The notes beneath the pieces are model-generated. The model had not been told where the DNA came from. It made no database searches and saw nothing but the letters and a program-made list of their open reading frames with translations. The position numbers and the translations under genes were made by a program. 64,000 nucleotides of DNA from Tricholoma matsutake (lineage: Eukaryota; Basidiomycota; Agaricomycetes; Agaricales; Tricholomataceae). This document shows positions 9,907 to 20,379 of the stretch, one piece after another (positions within the stretch are counted from its first letter, which is position 1; every line of letters starts with the position of its first letter). The stretch spans positions 3,534,001 through 3,598,000 of the forward strand of contig AP026539.1 of the NCBI GenBank assembly GCA_026075535.2. The letters are read 5' to 3'.

Positions 9907-12867
9907 CTACGGCCGTCTCGCCCAATGAGAATAATGACTGACATCTCGCGCCGCACCTGGAGTTGCAGATCTTCGTAGATCGGCTGTCACATCCGAGGTA
10001 GTCTTGTATAGCTCTTTCCAACCGTAGGAAGCCTGAAGAAGTGAATCCCAAATGCCCGCCTGTTGTTGCTCGATCGGTCCTAGGATATCTTGAGAAATGC
10101 CAGCGCACCAAATCTCGTAGATGACAGCGGGATACTCCGTCGTGGGACTGTGGCGGACAACATTGAGAGAAGGGGTCCTTGATGCTAGCGCGAAAACAAT
10201 CTTGATCAAGGGAACAGCAGGGTTTCCCGCCTCAAGAATCTCAAGGTCGTAAGGGTCCATCACATCAAAGAGTTTCTGCTGAGGCTTCTTGGAATAGCTC
10301 GGGTCGTTCTTAATTTGGTAGAGAATGAGTCCTGCGTTGTCCCGTAGCAATTTCGGGCTATCCCTCAGAAAGACATTAATAGCGTCAACCCCTGCTTGAT
10401 TGTTTGCACAGAAAATTGCTCCTCCTCGGCCTTGCAGCAATAAAAGCGAGATGATATCGATGGCTTTGTGCTCGTGGACCTTCACAAAATGGCTGAAATG
10501 AAGCTGAGCATTTGGGAAATCCTTTGCGAGCATGCCCAGTGCATGAATTGACTTTGCATCTACCAACCGCGAAGGAAAGGCCTGCTTCCGAAAGGTCTGG
10601 CCATATAAGAAGTTGGCCAAGCTGAACCAGCGTCTTCCTTTGATTGGTCGGCCAAATTCATCGGCGGGACCGACAGTTTTATCGCGCGCGAGAATCAACA
10701 GCAAGAGTACCAGAAACTCGCCACGGTCCCCTTTCGATATGGAGAAACCTTCCATCACCGACTTCAATGCCCTTGGCGCATTAAACGACAGTTTCTGCAT
10801 AACAAAATAGGCGGCCTCTGAGAGAATCGGCTCAGACGAAGACGTCGTCGTCATGGTCTCAAAAGCAGCATCAATTTTGAGGCATACTCGCATGTGTCCC
10901 TCCACCTGCTTCCTCTCCTTCTCTTGAGATATGTAGTTGGTCGAGTTGAATTCAATGGGAAACCGTTGGGATAGGCATGCCAACGCTTGATCATTAGAGA
11001 GCTCCTCAGCGGTATAGTCCGCATTGAGGAGTTTTGCGGCTGCAAACTGAATAATCTCTCGTTTGACGGAAACCGAGCCTTCCTGATATCTGGCTCCGAA
11101 TCTATCATAACCTCATAAATACCTACAACGAATGATAGGCAAAAGGGATGCGTACAACGGTCGGCCCAGGCTACAGATCTGAAAATCTTCAGTCAACTGC
11201 GCCAGATTCCACGAGCCATCTGCGGCTATGATACGAGCGGGGGGGTCAAAGCCAAGATCTGTATAAGGTTGAATGATGACTAATTTTGCCTCAACCACTC
11301 TCTTCGAAAGGTCTTCCTCGACAGCGGATGTGAACTGAGAAATTTTGCCAGTTGTTGACATGAAGAGCGAGAACAAAGGGAGGTTATGTAACCGGCGGAG
11401 TGCGTGTCGAAGTTCATTGAATATGATCCATTCCTCGCCTGGGCCCTTATGTCGCTGAGTTGTTGTATGAGCCTCATCAAATGCAAGAACAATAAGTGGA
11501 GCGTCGTTGCGACGAGGCTCCACCTTCTGCTTTCCTTTGGCCCTAGCTCCGATAGGACTGGGCGACGGAGATTCATCATGTGGCGGCTGGAGGAATAGAG
11601 AGAGCTCTCGAAATGCAATATACGGAGGGAAGTCCTGACTTCGTGTGGGTGTGGAACCCTGTGGATTATCGGATAGTGTCCGCTTGGCGGATGCTTGGAG
11701 CTTTGAAGACTTTCCCTGTGTAGCCGAACATTTTAGTCAGTCATAGCGCACTCGAATGTTACGTACCCTTTCGGTTTCTAGCTGTCTTGCCTTTTCAATA
11801 ACTTGTTCGTAGAAGTGCTCCCGAAATTGGTTATGCCCTGTCATTTTCTGACCCTCAGTCATAGATGATCTGAATCCTCTCGCGAATTCGACGTATTCCA
11901 GAGAGAGGTCATGAGAGCGAAGCGTTTCAGTTGTATGCTTGAATAACGCTTCGAGAAAAGCACAAGCGCGATCATAGGCGACATCCTTAGAACCAGCGGT
12001 TGTTAAATAATCTCGAATGCTGTGGTCTGCAGGAGGATATCCTGAAAGAAGACTCAGCGCGTGGCTGAGTGCCCCGAGCGGAGAGCACACGTACCTGTAG
12101 ACGTTGCTTCCCGCAGATTTAAGGGTATGACAAAGTGATTCTTGGCGAGTTCATCTACGGTTCGTGACTTTCCCATGCCTGAAGATTGGACGATGGCAGC
12201 ATAATGAGCGTACACTCTGTCGTCAGAAGGATTGTAGTGGGTCTCGATGTGCTCCCACAGGCCTCTTGCAGCGTTGCCCTGGAATGGGTATTCCCAAGAT
12301 TTCATAGTTGCTGAAAGGGAAAGTAAATGAAAGCAGATGTAATTTTCGTTCTGAATGAACAAACCTGCTACTTGGTCGTCACGAAGACGAGCATAAGCTC
12401 TTGTCCCATCAGACTCTACAGTGGGAGTTTCAACCTGGAGTAATGCTACGTGTAACTGCGTTGAAATCTGACGGAGTGAATAATCAGAAGGATTGAACGC
12501 ACGATGATTCGCAAAACGCTCCCACTCTCCTTTGTCGCGAGCTTCAACCCAAATGGAGGCGAGTTCTAGTTGCATCTCGCGAGATTGTAGATTTATGCAT
12601 TCCTCGCCACGCTTGGCGTCCAGCCACAATTTATCAAGTGTCGATGCATGAGATGTATCCAGCAACTTGTTGAAGTGCCAGCGCGAGTGACTTCGTCGAG
12701 ACGTCTTCCGCATTCAATAGTGCGTAATGGGGGGAGTCTCGAATCCAGTAACTAACCCTTGCGTTCAAATCGTTGACTTCTTCTTCTGTTAGCCCTAGCC
12801 GAGACTTTTTGTCGAATTCAGAACCGAGAGGAGAGCTGGCAGCACGTTTGCCTGAACTTTGTAACAT
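9907..12867 (-). CDS. Large multi-exon P-loop ATPase-like protein of unknown function
   Basis: Starts MLQSSGKRAASS at 12867 and ends SHYSHWARRP at 9907. Exons joined by good fungal introns give a Walker A motif SSGMGKSRT (near 12170), IPLNLRE, then a Walker B motif LIVLAFDEAH (near 11480), a sensor-like LFMSTTG, and GRPL joined to RFGARYQEGS across an intron at about 11137-11105. Further introns: GTTTGT...TTTCAG near 12365-12312, GTACGTG...TTTCAG near 12094-12045 and GTACGT...CACAG near 11765-11715. This order matches large uncharacterised proteins common in Agaricomycetes, some annotated as crinkler- or AAA-like ATPases. A frame change near 12650 lacks an obvious intron and may be an indel. 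CpG content is higher than in the surrounding repeats, consistent with a live host gene. Confidence 0.72.
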
Positions 12868-12989
12868 CGGATAGATCGTGATGAGCGAAGAACGTAGTAG
12901 AATAACAGTAGAAGGTAGGACGTGCGTCTGGAAAACCAGTACACACGCGTAGATAGATTAGCGCAGAGATCTCAAATGAACGCGTTGTT

Positions 12990-13242
12990 GACGTCTGTTT
13001 ACTAACGTCAAGCCAATGAAACAATACAACACTTGATGCTACACTGCTCTGCACACAATGCAGCCAGACAAACTCTACGCAATAACACGGGAGGAAGGGA
13101 CATAAATATCACGAAGCTCCTCACCACACCAAAAACACTACATGCACTATTCACATATGTCGCAGATACCGGGAGATGGCACAGCACCCTCGGTGAATTA
13201 CCAACACTGGAGGAAGAACAGAGGGGCAGACTCGGAACCTAG
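12990..13242 (+). pseudogene. C-terminal remnant of a LINE (non-LTR retrotransposon) polyprotein
   Basis: The plus strand reads ETIQHLMLHCSAHNAARQTL, then ITKLLTTPKTLHALFTYVADT. This matches the end of fungal LINE pol proteins, where a C-x-H/C cluster (ETxxHxLxxCxxH) follows the RNase H domain and a TPKxLxxLFxYIxDTGR tail closes the protein. Everything upstream is missing, as usual for 5'-truncated LINE copies. No poly-A tail is obvious. Confidence 0.5.
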
Positions 13243-13533
13243 AGAGACATAACGCAAAACAGCCAACGCGCATACCTTACCCACAGTCTTGGCACCACTT
13301 ATTTTAGCACTAGCAGCGCTCGAGATCCACAATGTGGTCCTCCATGCAGATGACGAGGAAATTTCATTTGGAGTAAAATGCCCAGCATCCTTACTACTGT
13401 ACATATTCAGTCTTACATATGGTGCGCCACAAAGGAGAATAAATAGGATTAGAAAGAAGAAGAAAAAAAGAGCGAGGGAAGCATTGGGTCCATGAGATTA
13501 GGAAGATGTTTAGAGGTGGGGAGGGTTATGGAG

Positions 13534-15752
13534 TTAATACTTCACATCGAAAGTGGCGCAAATCAATGCCTCCGCCTGCCTAGATCTAGGCTTGATCGAA
13601 CATTTGAAGGGCAATGGAGTCCTAAAAATCACCAAAAATTAGCAAGTCTGGACTACAAATTTCGTTACCAGAGCTTACACCATCAATGTGGAGGAGTATT
13701 CCTGGGAAGGCTCAATAACTTCGCCATTCTCATCTACTGCTTTCTTTATGTCAAAGGCTGCGATAAGCGAAGCGATGGCGATCCAAACTGCCGAGAATGC
13801 CATATAACGTCCAGGACATATCCTAGAAAAATGGCCTTCAGCATACGCCCGTCGGAAGTGACAAAAAAAGTAAGAAGTACCGGCGTCCAAAACCAAATGC
13901 AGCGTGTGCTGGGTCTCTAACAGTCAGGTCCAATTCGCCATCCTTCATAAACCTTTCAGGTTTAAATTCAAATGGCTCCGGGTACACACTTTCATCGTGG
14001 AGCATTGCCCTGTTGATCAAAAGATAGTTGGTCATGAATACCAATGGCATCACGGATCATGATAGCTCACCAAGCATTTGGGACAACAATTGTTCCAGCA
14101 GGGATCCTGTATCCCTTATACACGTCATCGGCAGTGAGGAGATGTGGGATGGCTAGCGAAACTGTCAACAGAACTCCATTGGGAGTGATATAAACACACC
14201 GATTGGTGCGACATCCCGCCACCTCAATGTCTCTTTTGTAATTGCAGTAATGTACGGTAGAGAATCGAAGTCATCAAAATCAGGAAGCTGATTCACGCCC
14301 ACGATGGCGTCAATCTCCGCTTGTGCTTTCTTCAACACTTCCGGATGTGTAACTAATCCTAGAACACATGACGCAATAGAAGACACGGTCTGCGAACAAC
14401 ATGTAGGTAAGGAGCTGAAATTGGATAAGAGGAAACCATACCGTATCGGAGCCAGCTGAATAAGCCCACCAATAAACCGGTGTAGGCTCGATGAAAAAAC
14501 AAAGACAGGGTACATACCTACATACATGGTGCCAGCAATGCCCTTAATAACTTCTTCCTGGTAGGCAATGTCATGATTTTCGTTCATCCTCTCCAAACTA
14601 TATGACAAGAACGACGGCGTTACATCGCCACTTTCCTGCAGTTTACACGGGTGAGGAAAGGTTGGTCGAAATGCCATAGTACCCACCAGTTTCCGCTTTC
14701 CTGCCTCGAAGGGCTTCTCGATCATGGCCAATGCCAATTTCCGCCATTCCTTAGCCCTGCGTTTAAATCCAGCAAGAGGCATCCAGTCCGGGACGTGTTT
14801 TAACCAGGGCAATGTATCCACTAAGAAAGCGCCAGGGACAGCTGCCAGAAGAAGCGTGTGGACACCTTCCTCCGCAGTAGCAATGTAAGGGTCGTCTTTC
14901 GGCAAAACGTCTACGCCGTAAGCGATAGATATGATGGTTTCGCCAGCCATACTGCAAGTCAAAAAAAAAAAGTGAGCATTCTCGAACATAATCATTAGTC
15001 TAATGCGCACTGCCGAAGATGACCCATAAGGTTATCCGGGTCTTCCAGCATACGACGAAGCAGACCATGCACAGCTTTCAGTTCAGGGGGCCTAAATTGC
15101 GTGGCGGCAGTTGGGTGAAATGATTGGTGCATCACCCTACGATGCTCGCGCCTAGAACACGATAATATGGATTTGTACCATATTCATTGACGAATTTCAC
15201 ATACCAGTGATCACCTTCGCAACTAAACATCAATGTTTCCGTATTAAAACAGGTCGCAACAAATACTTACCATATCTCATGAAACCGAAATTGAAGTTCC
15301 ATCCCATCAACTCGTTGAGCATCGGCATCCTGGCCCTAAGGGAACGTACTCAAGTATATTGGTGTGAAGCGGCAACGCAAGCCAGTACCTATCGGAGTAT
15401 ATGGAAGACCTCCTCTCCAGGAGCTCGGTCGTCGCTTCAGAGGTGTCTAGAACGACCAATGAAGTTCCTGCCACGTTCAAGTGAATGATATCAGAATCTG
15501 CGACGAATAAAGTAAGCACTGCATTAGCAGAGTAGATGCACCGAATTCAGCACCAAATTCCTTGCACCACTTGTGATAAGTCACCCATTCGAAAGTTGAT
15601 GGCATGTCCAGGAGGTTGCCTATCAACGGCAGTTTCTTCGGACCTGGGGGGAGCGGCAGTCTGTCGATGGATTCATCACTGCGACGTTTGAAGTAGAGGC
15701 AAAGAGCGAGAGTGAAGGACAGTCCACCGGCCAGAAGGTCGTATTGAAGCAT
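13534..15752 (-). CDS. Cytochrome P450 monooxygenase
   Basis: A haem-thiolate monooxygenase, probably in the ER membrane, oxidising an unknown lipophilic substrate. It starts MLQYDLLAGG at 15752 with a hydrophobic N-terminal anchor and PLPPGPKKLPLIGNLL. At least eight short introns rebuild a full protein: helix C region WREHRRVMHQSF (near 15140), I-helix AYSAGSDTV (near 14450), ExxR in KETLRWRD (near 14230), PERF in FKPERFMKDG (near 13950), and the haem loop FGFGRR-ICPGRYMA with an intron inside it (donor near 13875, acceptor near 13820). The last exon gives LPFKCSIKPRS and a stop at 13534-13536. All key residues are present and no stop interrupts the exons, so the gene looks functional. The clan resembles agaricomycete P450s often labelled O-methylsterigmatocystin oxidoreductase-like; the substrate cannot be read from sequence. 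Confidence 0.93.
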
Positions 15753-16763
15753 CTGCCACGAAGGAGTTCAGGAAGGTTAGGCTGGTACTCAAGGGTGCAA
15801 GTACTTATACGCCTCCATGTGGGAATATATGCTACCAACGCAGGGAGAAAAGACAGGGCTGCAACAGGAAACGTGTCGATCATGACGCAACAATAAGTCT
15901 GACCTAGGGTGAGAAACTGCTGAGAACAAGATCCATCCAGGAACTTTGATAGCAGTGGGCGCTTGAATAAATTCCATATGAACCTACCACGAACTGGGAG
16001 TATCAAAACAAGCACTCGACAAATGTCGACATCTATCCGACTGTCCCCAAAATATTGAGGATCCATGAGAGTACACTCCCAAGATACATCTCGAGCGGCT
16101 TTGAAGGGTTATTCGATATCCGCATATCGATTTGGAATTTCTTCACGATATGGCATTGACGCTTGAAAGTCGGAGCTTGAGACCAAAGCCGGAACGCGTG
16201 ATATGCTTATCGCTGATGCGTCTAAACATTAGGGGTTTTCAGTCCTGCGTTCACGTCCGCGTTCACGTCGATTTCAAAATCGCGTTCTATACGGTATTCG
16301 TCGTGACCCGGTGGTCCAGGTGAACCCAAGTCGCCGATCGAATCCGCACCGCCACTGGCCGCTTTCGTCCACCTGTCACTCGCTGGCGTCCCCTGCGTTT
16401 CCCCGCCCTCTTCAAAGTCATCCCTCTGCCGAACCGCTAGGTCACAACTTTTTCGCCTGTGATCGAGCTTCCTGGGTCACAATGCTTTTGGTGCTGGGTT
16501 GCCGGCCTCTCCCTCACCATGCTGGCCGCTTCCTCCCCTCTCCTCTGTCCCTGTTGAACAGTGTCCAACGAGTCCAAGCAAGCAAGCAAGGAGGATCTGT
16601 GTGAAAGGAAAGCACTAGTGGTTACACGCGCATGCAAGTATTTGGCGTCGTTCATATCATTTGCCTCCGGTTTTGGCTCCCTTGCTGCTGTAACATCCCA
16701 CACTTTATGCCTGTGTACCTGTATATTTCATTCTACAGTCAAATCAATTACATTGTCACGGTC
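15753..16763. other. Intergenic between P450 and XPG-like gene
   Basis: The part next to 15752 should hold the P450 promoter. A minus-strand frame (16066-15623) overlaps the P450 start, contains a hydrophobic stretch (SFLPALVAYIPTW) and has no recognisable domain. Frames around 16311-16830 show no family features. Confidence 0.4.
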
Positions 16764-17782
16764 TTCACCCATCAATATCCCAGCATTCCCCTCCTCCTAT
16801 CTCCTCCATACCTGTCGAATTGATGTATAGTGCATCATCGTGTTCGGAGTTTGTGCCCTCATCCTGTGTGAGATCGAGGAAGTCCGCCTGTTGAAAAACC
16901 TCAAATGAGAAATGCGTAAGAAACAGCAAGAAATGCTTACCGAATGGACAGTGTGACTAGTCGAATGACTTGGCCCATGAGATGGTGGAGTTTTCGACAG
17001 TACTGCATCCTGTGTGAGATCGAGGAAGTCCATCTGTTGAAAAACCTCGAATGAGAACTCGAATGAGGAGCATGTAAGAAACGTTTACCGAATGGACAGT
17101 CAAATGACTTGGTCTATCAGACGATGGAGTTTTCGACAGTACCGCTTGAAGCATAGGCTGGGGTACGATTACCGCCACCGGATTTGCCTCGTCAGCTTGT
17201 GCACCACAATACATGAGCCTGACAAAGTTCGTAACAGATACCGTAACTTTCATGAATGGAAATTCTCGACGTGGAGAAGCCTTGCCATGTTTCGCCTCCT
17301 TGATTCTTATGACTCTTGCTTGAGTATGTGGGGTTAAGCAAGGAGCTTCTTAGTGGGATTGTACATGATTGTGGGCTGTGAATGCTGTCATTACCAACAC
17401 ATATAAGGAAGGAAAAGAAGCTTGCCATCCAGAGCATGCGGAAACAGATACCATCCCAAAGGTTTGCATGAAATCGTTTCAAGATCCCTGTGGCAATGTC
17501 CCATCCGAGGTGCTCTTTGCAGAATGAGGTAATTAAACGCAGTGCTGCCTCGCGCGGTTGCCAGGTGGATATATCTGGTGAACTTCGACTCGACGGCACA
17601 TTTTCCCGTGAGGACCATGAGGTGATAGGGTGAAGATAACGTCTTAGCACGACAAGAGATGGAAAAGTGGTGGTGATGCATGGTGCAAGTTGGCCATACC
17701 GACGGCGTCCAAGGAAGCCACGAGAGTTTGTTGAAAGTTCGAGACGCAAATCATGTCGCCAGCAAGGGGATTCCGGGATTCC
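16764..17782 (-). pseudogene. XPG/Rad2-like nuclease, C-terminal half only
   Basis: Minus-strand exons read CWRHDLRLELSTNSRGFLG, FPSLVVLRRYLHPITSW, SFCKEHLGWDIATGILKRF and HANLWDGICFRML, then a tail with VSVTNFVRLMY and a stop at 16764-16766. This order matches agaricomycete XPG/GEN1-like flap or Holliday-junction nucleases. The N-terminal nuclease core is missing: at 17782 the gene stops at a short repeat (CAAGGGG type). It keeps CGA in the codon after TGG (TGG CGA CAT), where the 22 kb and 37 kb paralogues have TGA. The 3' exons include a duplicated exon-intron unit. No internal stop is apparent in the retained exons, but the lack of a start makes it a probable gene fragment. Confidence 0.7.
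16863..17150 (-). repeat. Tandemly duplicated exon-intron unit (about 146 bp)
   Basis: CCTGTGTGAGATCGAGGAAG occurs at 16863 and 17009, 146 bp apart, and the following text repeats (GTTGAAAAACCTC, TTACCGAATGGACAGT, GGAGTTTTCGACAGTAC). On the minus strand each unit holds an intron (GTAAGC or GTAAAC ... TTTCAACAG) and an exon reading DFLDLTQD...AVLSKTP...VHS. Duplicating both splice sites adds one exon copy without breaking the frame. Confidence 0.75.
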
Positions 17783-17796
17783 AACTCAGCGTTCAC

Positions 17797-17886
17797 AAGG
17801 GGGTTCCGGGATCTGAACCCGGCACGTAAGGTCGGATTTTGTTTCCAGCCAGGCACCATATCCTAATAAGGAAATATGACACGATG
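17797..17886 (+). repeat. Dispersed terminal repeat CAAGGGGGTTC, copy A
   Basis: CAAGGGGGTTCCGGGATCTG is followed by AACCCGG and CCAGGCACC. A shorter related copy, CAAGGGGATTCCGGGATTCC, lies just upstream at 17765. Matching copies are at 22867-22925 and 25372-25432, and the distal part (AATAAGGAAATATGACA) recurs near 24555. It could be a transposon end, because CAAGG fits the hAT terminal consensus YARNG. Confidence 0.65.
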
Positions 17887-17984
17887 CACAAGCGTCGCAA
17901 ACCCATTTTCTGGGCACCTGGTCGAGTTCTACACAAGCTAGATGATACTAGAATACAAATAAATGTATCAGATAGACATTTGCC

Positions 17985-18185
17985 AAATGGCTTCATAAAC
18001 GTGAGCAGAGACCCCTGAACCATGCCCTTTCCCTTCTTGTCCCGTCTCGCTTTGAGCTCCAGGCATTTCTTCGTTCCACGATGCCTTTTCATAAGGTTTG
18101 AAATCCCAACCGTCCCACAGTTCACCTGCATTCCACAATCTGGACAAGTTGCATATCCTTCCTGGTCAATTTTGGGTGGCTTTCG
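17985..18185 (-). pseudogene. Cys-rich zinc-finger exon (C-x2-C...H...GTKKC), copy A
   Basis: The minus strand reads KIDQEGYATCPDCG, then VNCGTVGISNLMKRHRGTKKC, then a basic tail KARRDKKGKG and LLTFMKP. Two Cys pairs and a His suggest a BED-like or related zinc finger. Two similar exons occur at 23202 (plus) and 25095 (minus). It precedes the XPG-like C-terminal exons on the same strand, and the Harbinger element is inserted just upstream. Whether it belongs to a larger working gene cannot be seen, since its 5' part lies beyond the transposon. Confidence 0.5.
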
Positions 18186-18220
18186 GACACGTTAGCTTGA
18201 ATCACCTTCCTTAACATAAT

Positions 18221-18280
18221 AGTAGCAGTCAAATATGTGGATTCAACGGCGATTCAGGAAGGCGATTCAGCGGGGATTCA
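18221..18280 (+). repeat. Left terminal inverted repeat of Harbinger
   Basis: This 60-bp TIR matches the reverse complement of 22303-22362 with three differences. It is built of GATTCA-containing repeats (ATTCAACGGCGATTCAGGAA). Subterminal GATTCA repeats also occur inside the right end. Confidence 0.92.
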
Positions 18281-18456
18281 ACAACGATTTTCATCAGCAG
18301 ATCGTCCCTGAATCGTCTGTGAATCGCTATGTTACTCTGACCGTCAACATTCTCATCGGTAATTCTACCTATATTACTTCACTGGCATGTAATTTGATAA
18401 AAGACTACTATGTAAAACAAATCTTGTACCACATATGGATCAATGAGTCATCTCCC

Positions 18457-20288
18457 ATGCCCAAGCCTCCCCGACGCAATGCTCGAGCAAAAGCACTGGT
18501 GCAGCTCTACACCAAGCTGCGGCGAGAGTACGAGCAACGTAAACGCCGTCGTATATCGAGACTCAGAAAATTATACCGTCAGCTCAGAGTAACTTCTGCC
18601 AACAATCTTTCACTCAGCTCATTATCATCCCTCTCTTTGAGCGAGTCTTCTCTCAACAGCACGGGTGGAGACACTACAAACTTGGAAGATGAAGGAACTG
18701 CAAGCGAGGATTCATGGGCAGACATTTTAGGGTCAGATTGGCAGGGGAGAGGATTGCTGGGCTCTGACACCTCCCTCGACTCCGAGCTGGGTGTCAATGA
18801 CTCGGACATTCCTGATCTTGTTTCACAAGGCAATAGCGACTCGGATTCCTCCACTTCTGGATATGGTGGTGATGGAGAATCAAGTTTTGGCAGTGATTCA
18901 GAAGGATTGGATGACTTCGGGCCAGACGAAGATGTGGAAGGTGAATTTAGTGGAGACCGCTGGGCACGGTTAAGGAGACGGGTGCGTCAGAACATTGAGG
19001 AAATGTATGCGAACCGCTATGAGATGCAGCGCGGCGAAATTCCTCGGGGTCCAGCTCGAATGCATCATGTCCTTTTCACACTAAAATCTGCTCGTCCCGA
19101 CCAATTCCGCGAAGAAATTCGTGTCACCCCTCTCACCTTCGATGTTCTTGTCACTAGGCTTCAAAATGATATCATTTTTGGAAATAACTCAAGCCATCCC
19201 CAAATGTCTGTGGAGGAACAGCTGGCCATCACCCTTTTTCGCTTTGGTCATGACGGCAATGCAGCCAGCGTCCAGAGTGTAGCAAACTGGGCAGGAGTGG
19301 GAAAAGGAACTGTATTGCTGGTCACGCCTGCAATCCTTCGGCAGGAGTTCATGAACGAAGCAGTACACTTTCCAGATGCCGAGGAGAAGGAAGCAGCAAA
19401 GAGATGGGTTCATCGACATTCTTGTCGAGCTTGGCGTAACGGTTGGTGTCTGGTTGATGGGACCCTTGTGCCTCTGGCAGGACAGCCACATTGGTTTGGG
19501 GAGAGTTATTTTGACCGAAAAAATCGTTATTCCTTAAATATTCAAGCATGTCTTTGTCTCCATTCTTAATATTATTATCAATCTGATTAGTTTTCAAGGT
19601 CGTTTCATTGCCCAATCTTCAGATCGTAGACTTTTCTTATGGTCACACTGGCAGCACTCATGACGGACTCAGACGCACTTAGCAAAGGAGCACCATATTT
19701 TGATGGAACCTGGTGAATGGGTGTGGGCAGACTCAGCTTATCCTGTCAGCATTATCTTCGAGTTATATCCTGGCCATCATTGACCATTTCATTTCTTCCA
19801 AGGTTGATACTTGGATTGTCTCACCTTACAAGAAACCAGAACGAGACATTCCTGAGGATGAGGAATTCAACAAACATGTATCCAGGGTACGCATACAGTC
19901 TGAACATGCAATTGGATTCCTCAAGGGCCGCTTTCATTCGCTCAAGAACCTCCGTCTCCATATCAAAGACAAGAAGAGCCATATTTTTGCAACATACTGG
20001 GTCGCCGCTTGCATTGGGGTCCATGCTTTTGCAATGCAATGTGAAGAGCATGAACGGCAGCTTGACAACTTAAATGCTGACCTTTCGTCTCCTGAAGATC
20101 CATTTATTGCTGAGGACTTGTCTTCATCAACTGATTCTGACACTGTGGCACCCATTGCTTGCTCACAAACCAATACCCGAGCTAGCCATCTCCAAGCTGG
20201 CAAAGTCCATGGTGAAAACCTCAAGGAAAAGCTTTTCAAATCGAAGGCCCATCAGGTTCGTCGTAATGCCCATGCTCGTGCCAAGTGA
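18457..20288 (+). pseudogene. Harbinger DDE transposase (DDE_Tnp_4 / HARBI1-like)
   Basis: Cuts and joins the transposon ends. I start at ATG 18457 (MPKPPRRNARAKALVQL); the frame is open further left but that part lies in the TIR. An acidic serine-rich region is followed by QMSVEEQLAITLFRFGHDGN and a helix-turn-helix (SVANWAGVGKGTV). The catalytic residues are D in LVDGTLVPLAGQ (near 19455), D in WVWADSAYP (near 19730) and E in RVRIQSEHAIGFLKGRF (near 19905). Two introns are likely: 19546-19598 with a GC donor (GCATGT...TTTTCAAG) and 19745-19802 (GTCAGC...CCAAG). A one-base frame change lies at about 19662-19685, between STHD and EHHILMEPGEW. The C-terminus has a variant of HAFAMQCEEHE repeated in the 37.9 kb relic. 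Confidence 0.88.
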
Positions 20289-20379
20289 CACGGGGTTCAT
20301 GTGTCTGATGCGGACGTCGACTCAAACTCAGAATAAACATACTGGAGTACATTTGATGAATATATGATTTCCAGTTACA

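Noticed and set aside
15623..16066. A 147-codon minus-strand frame with hydrophobic stretches upstream of the P450
   Set aside because: It overlaps the well-supported P450 N-terminus in another frame and shows no family motif.
17797..17825. GGTTCCGGGATCTGAACCCGG resembling a tRNA T-arm or SINE B box
   Set aside because: No acceptor stem, D-arm or anticodon arm can be built around it; copies at 22.9 and 25.4 kb behave like transposon ends instead.
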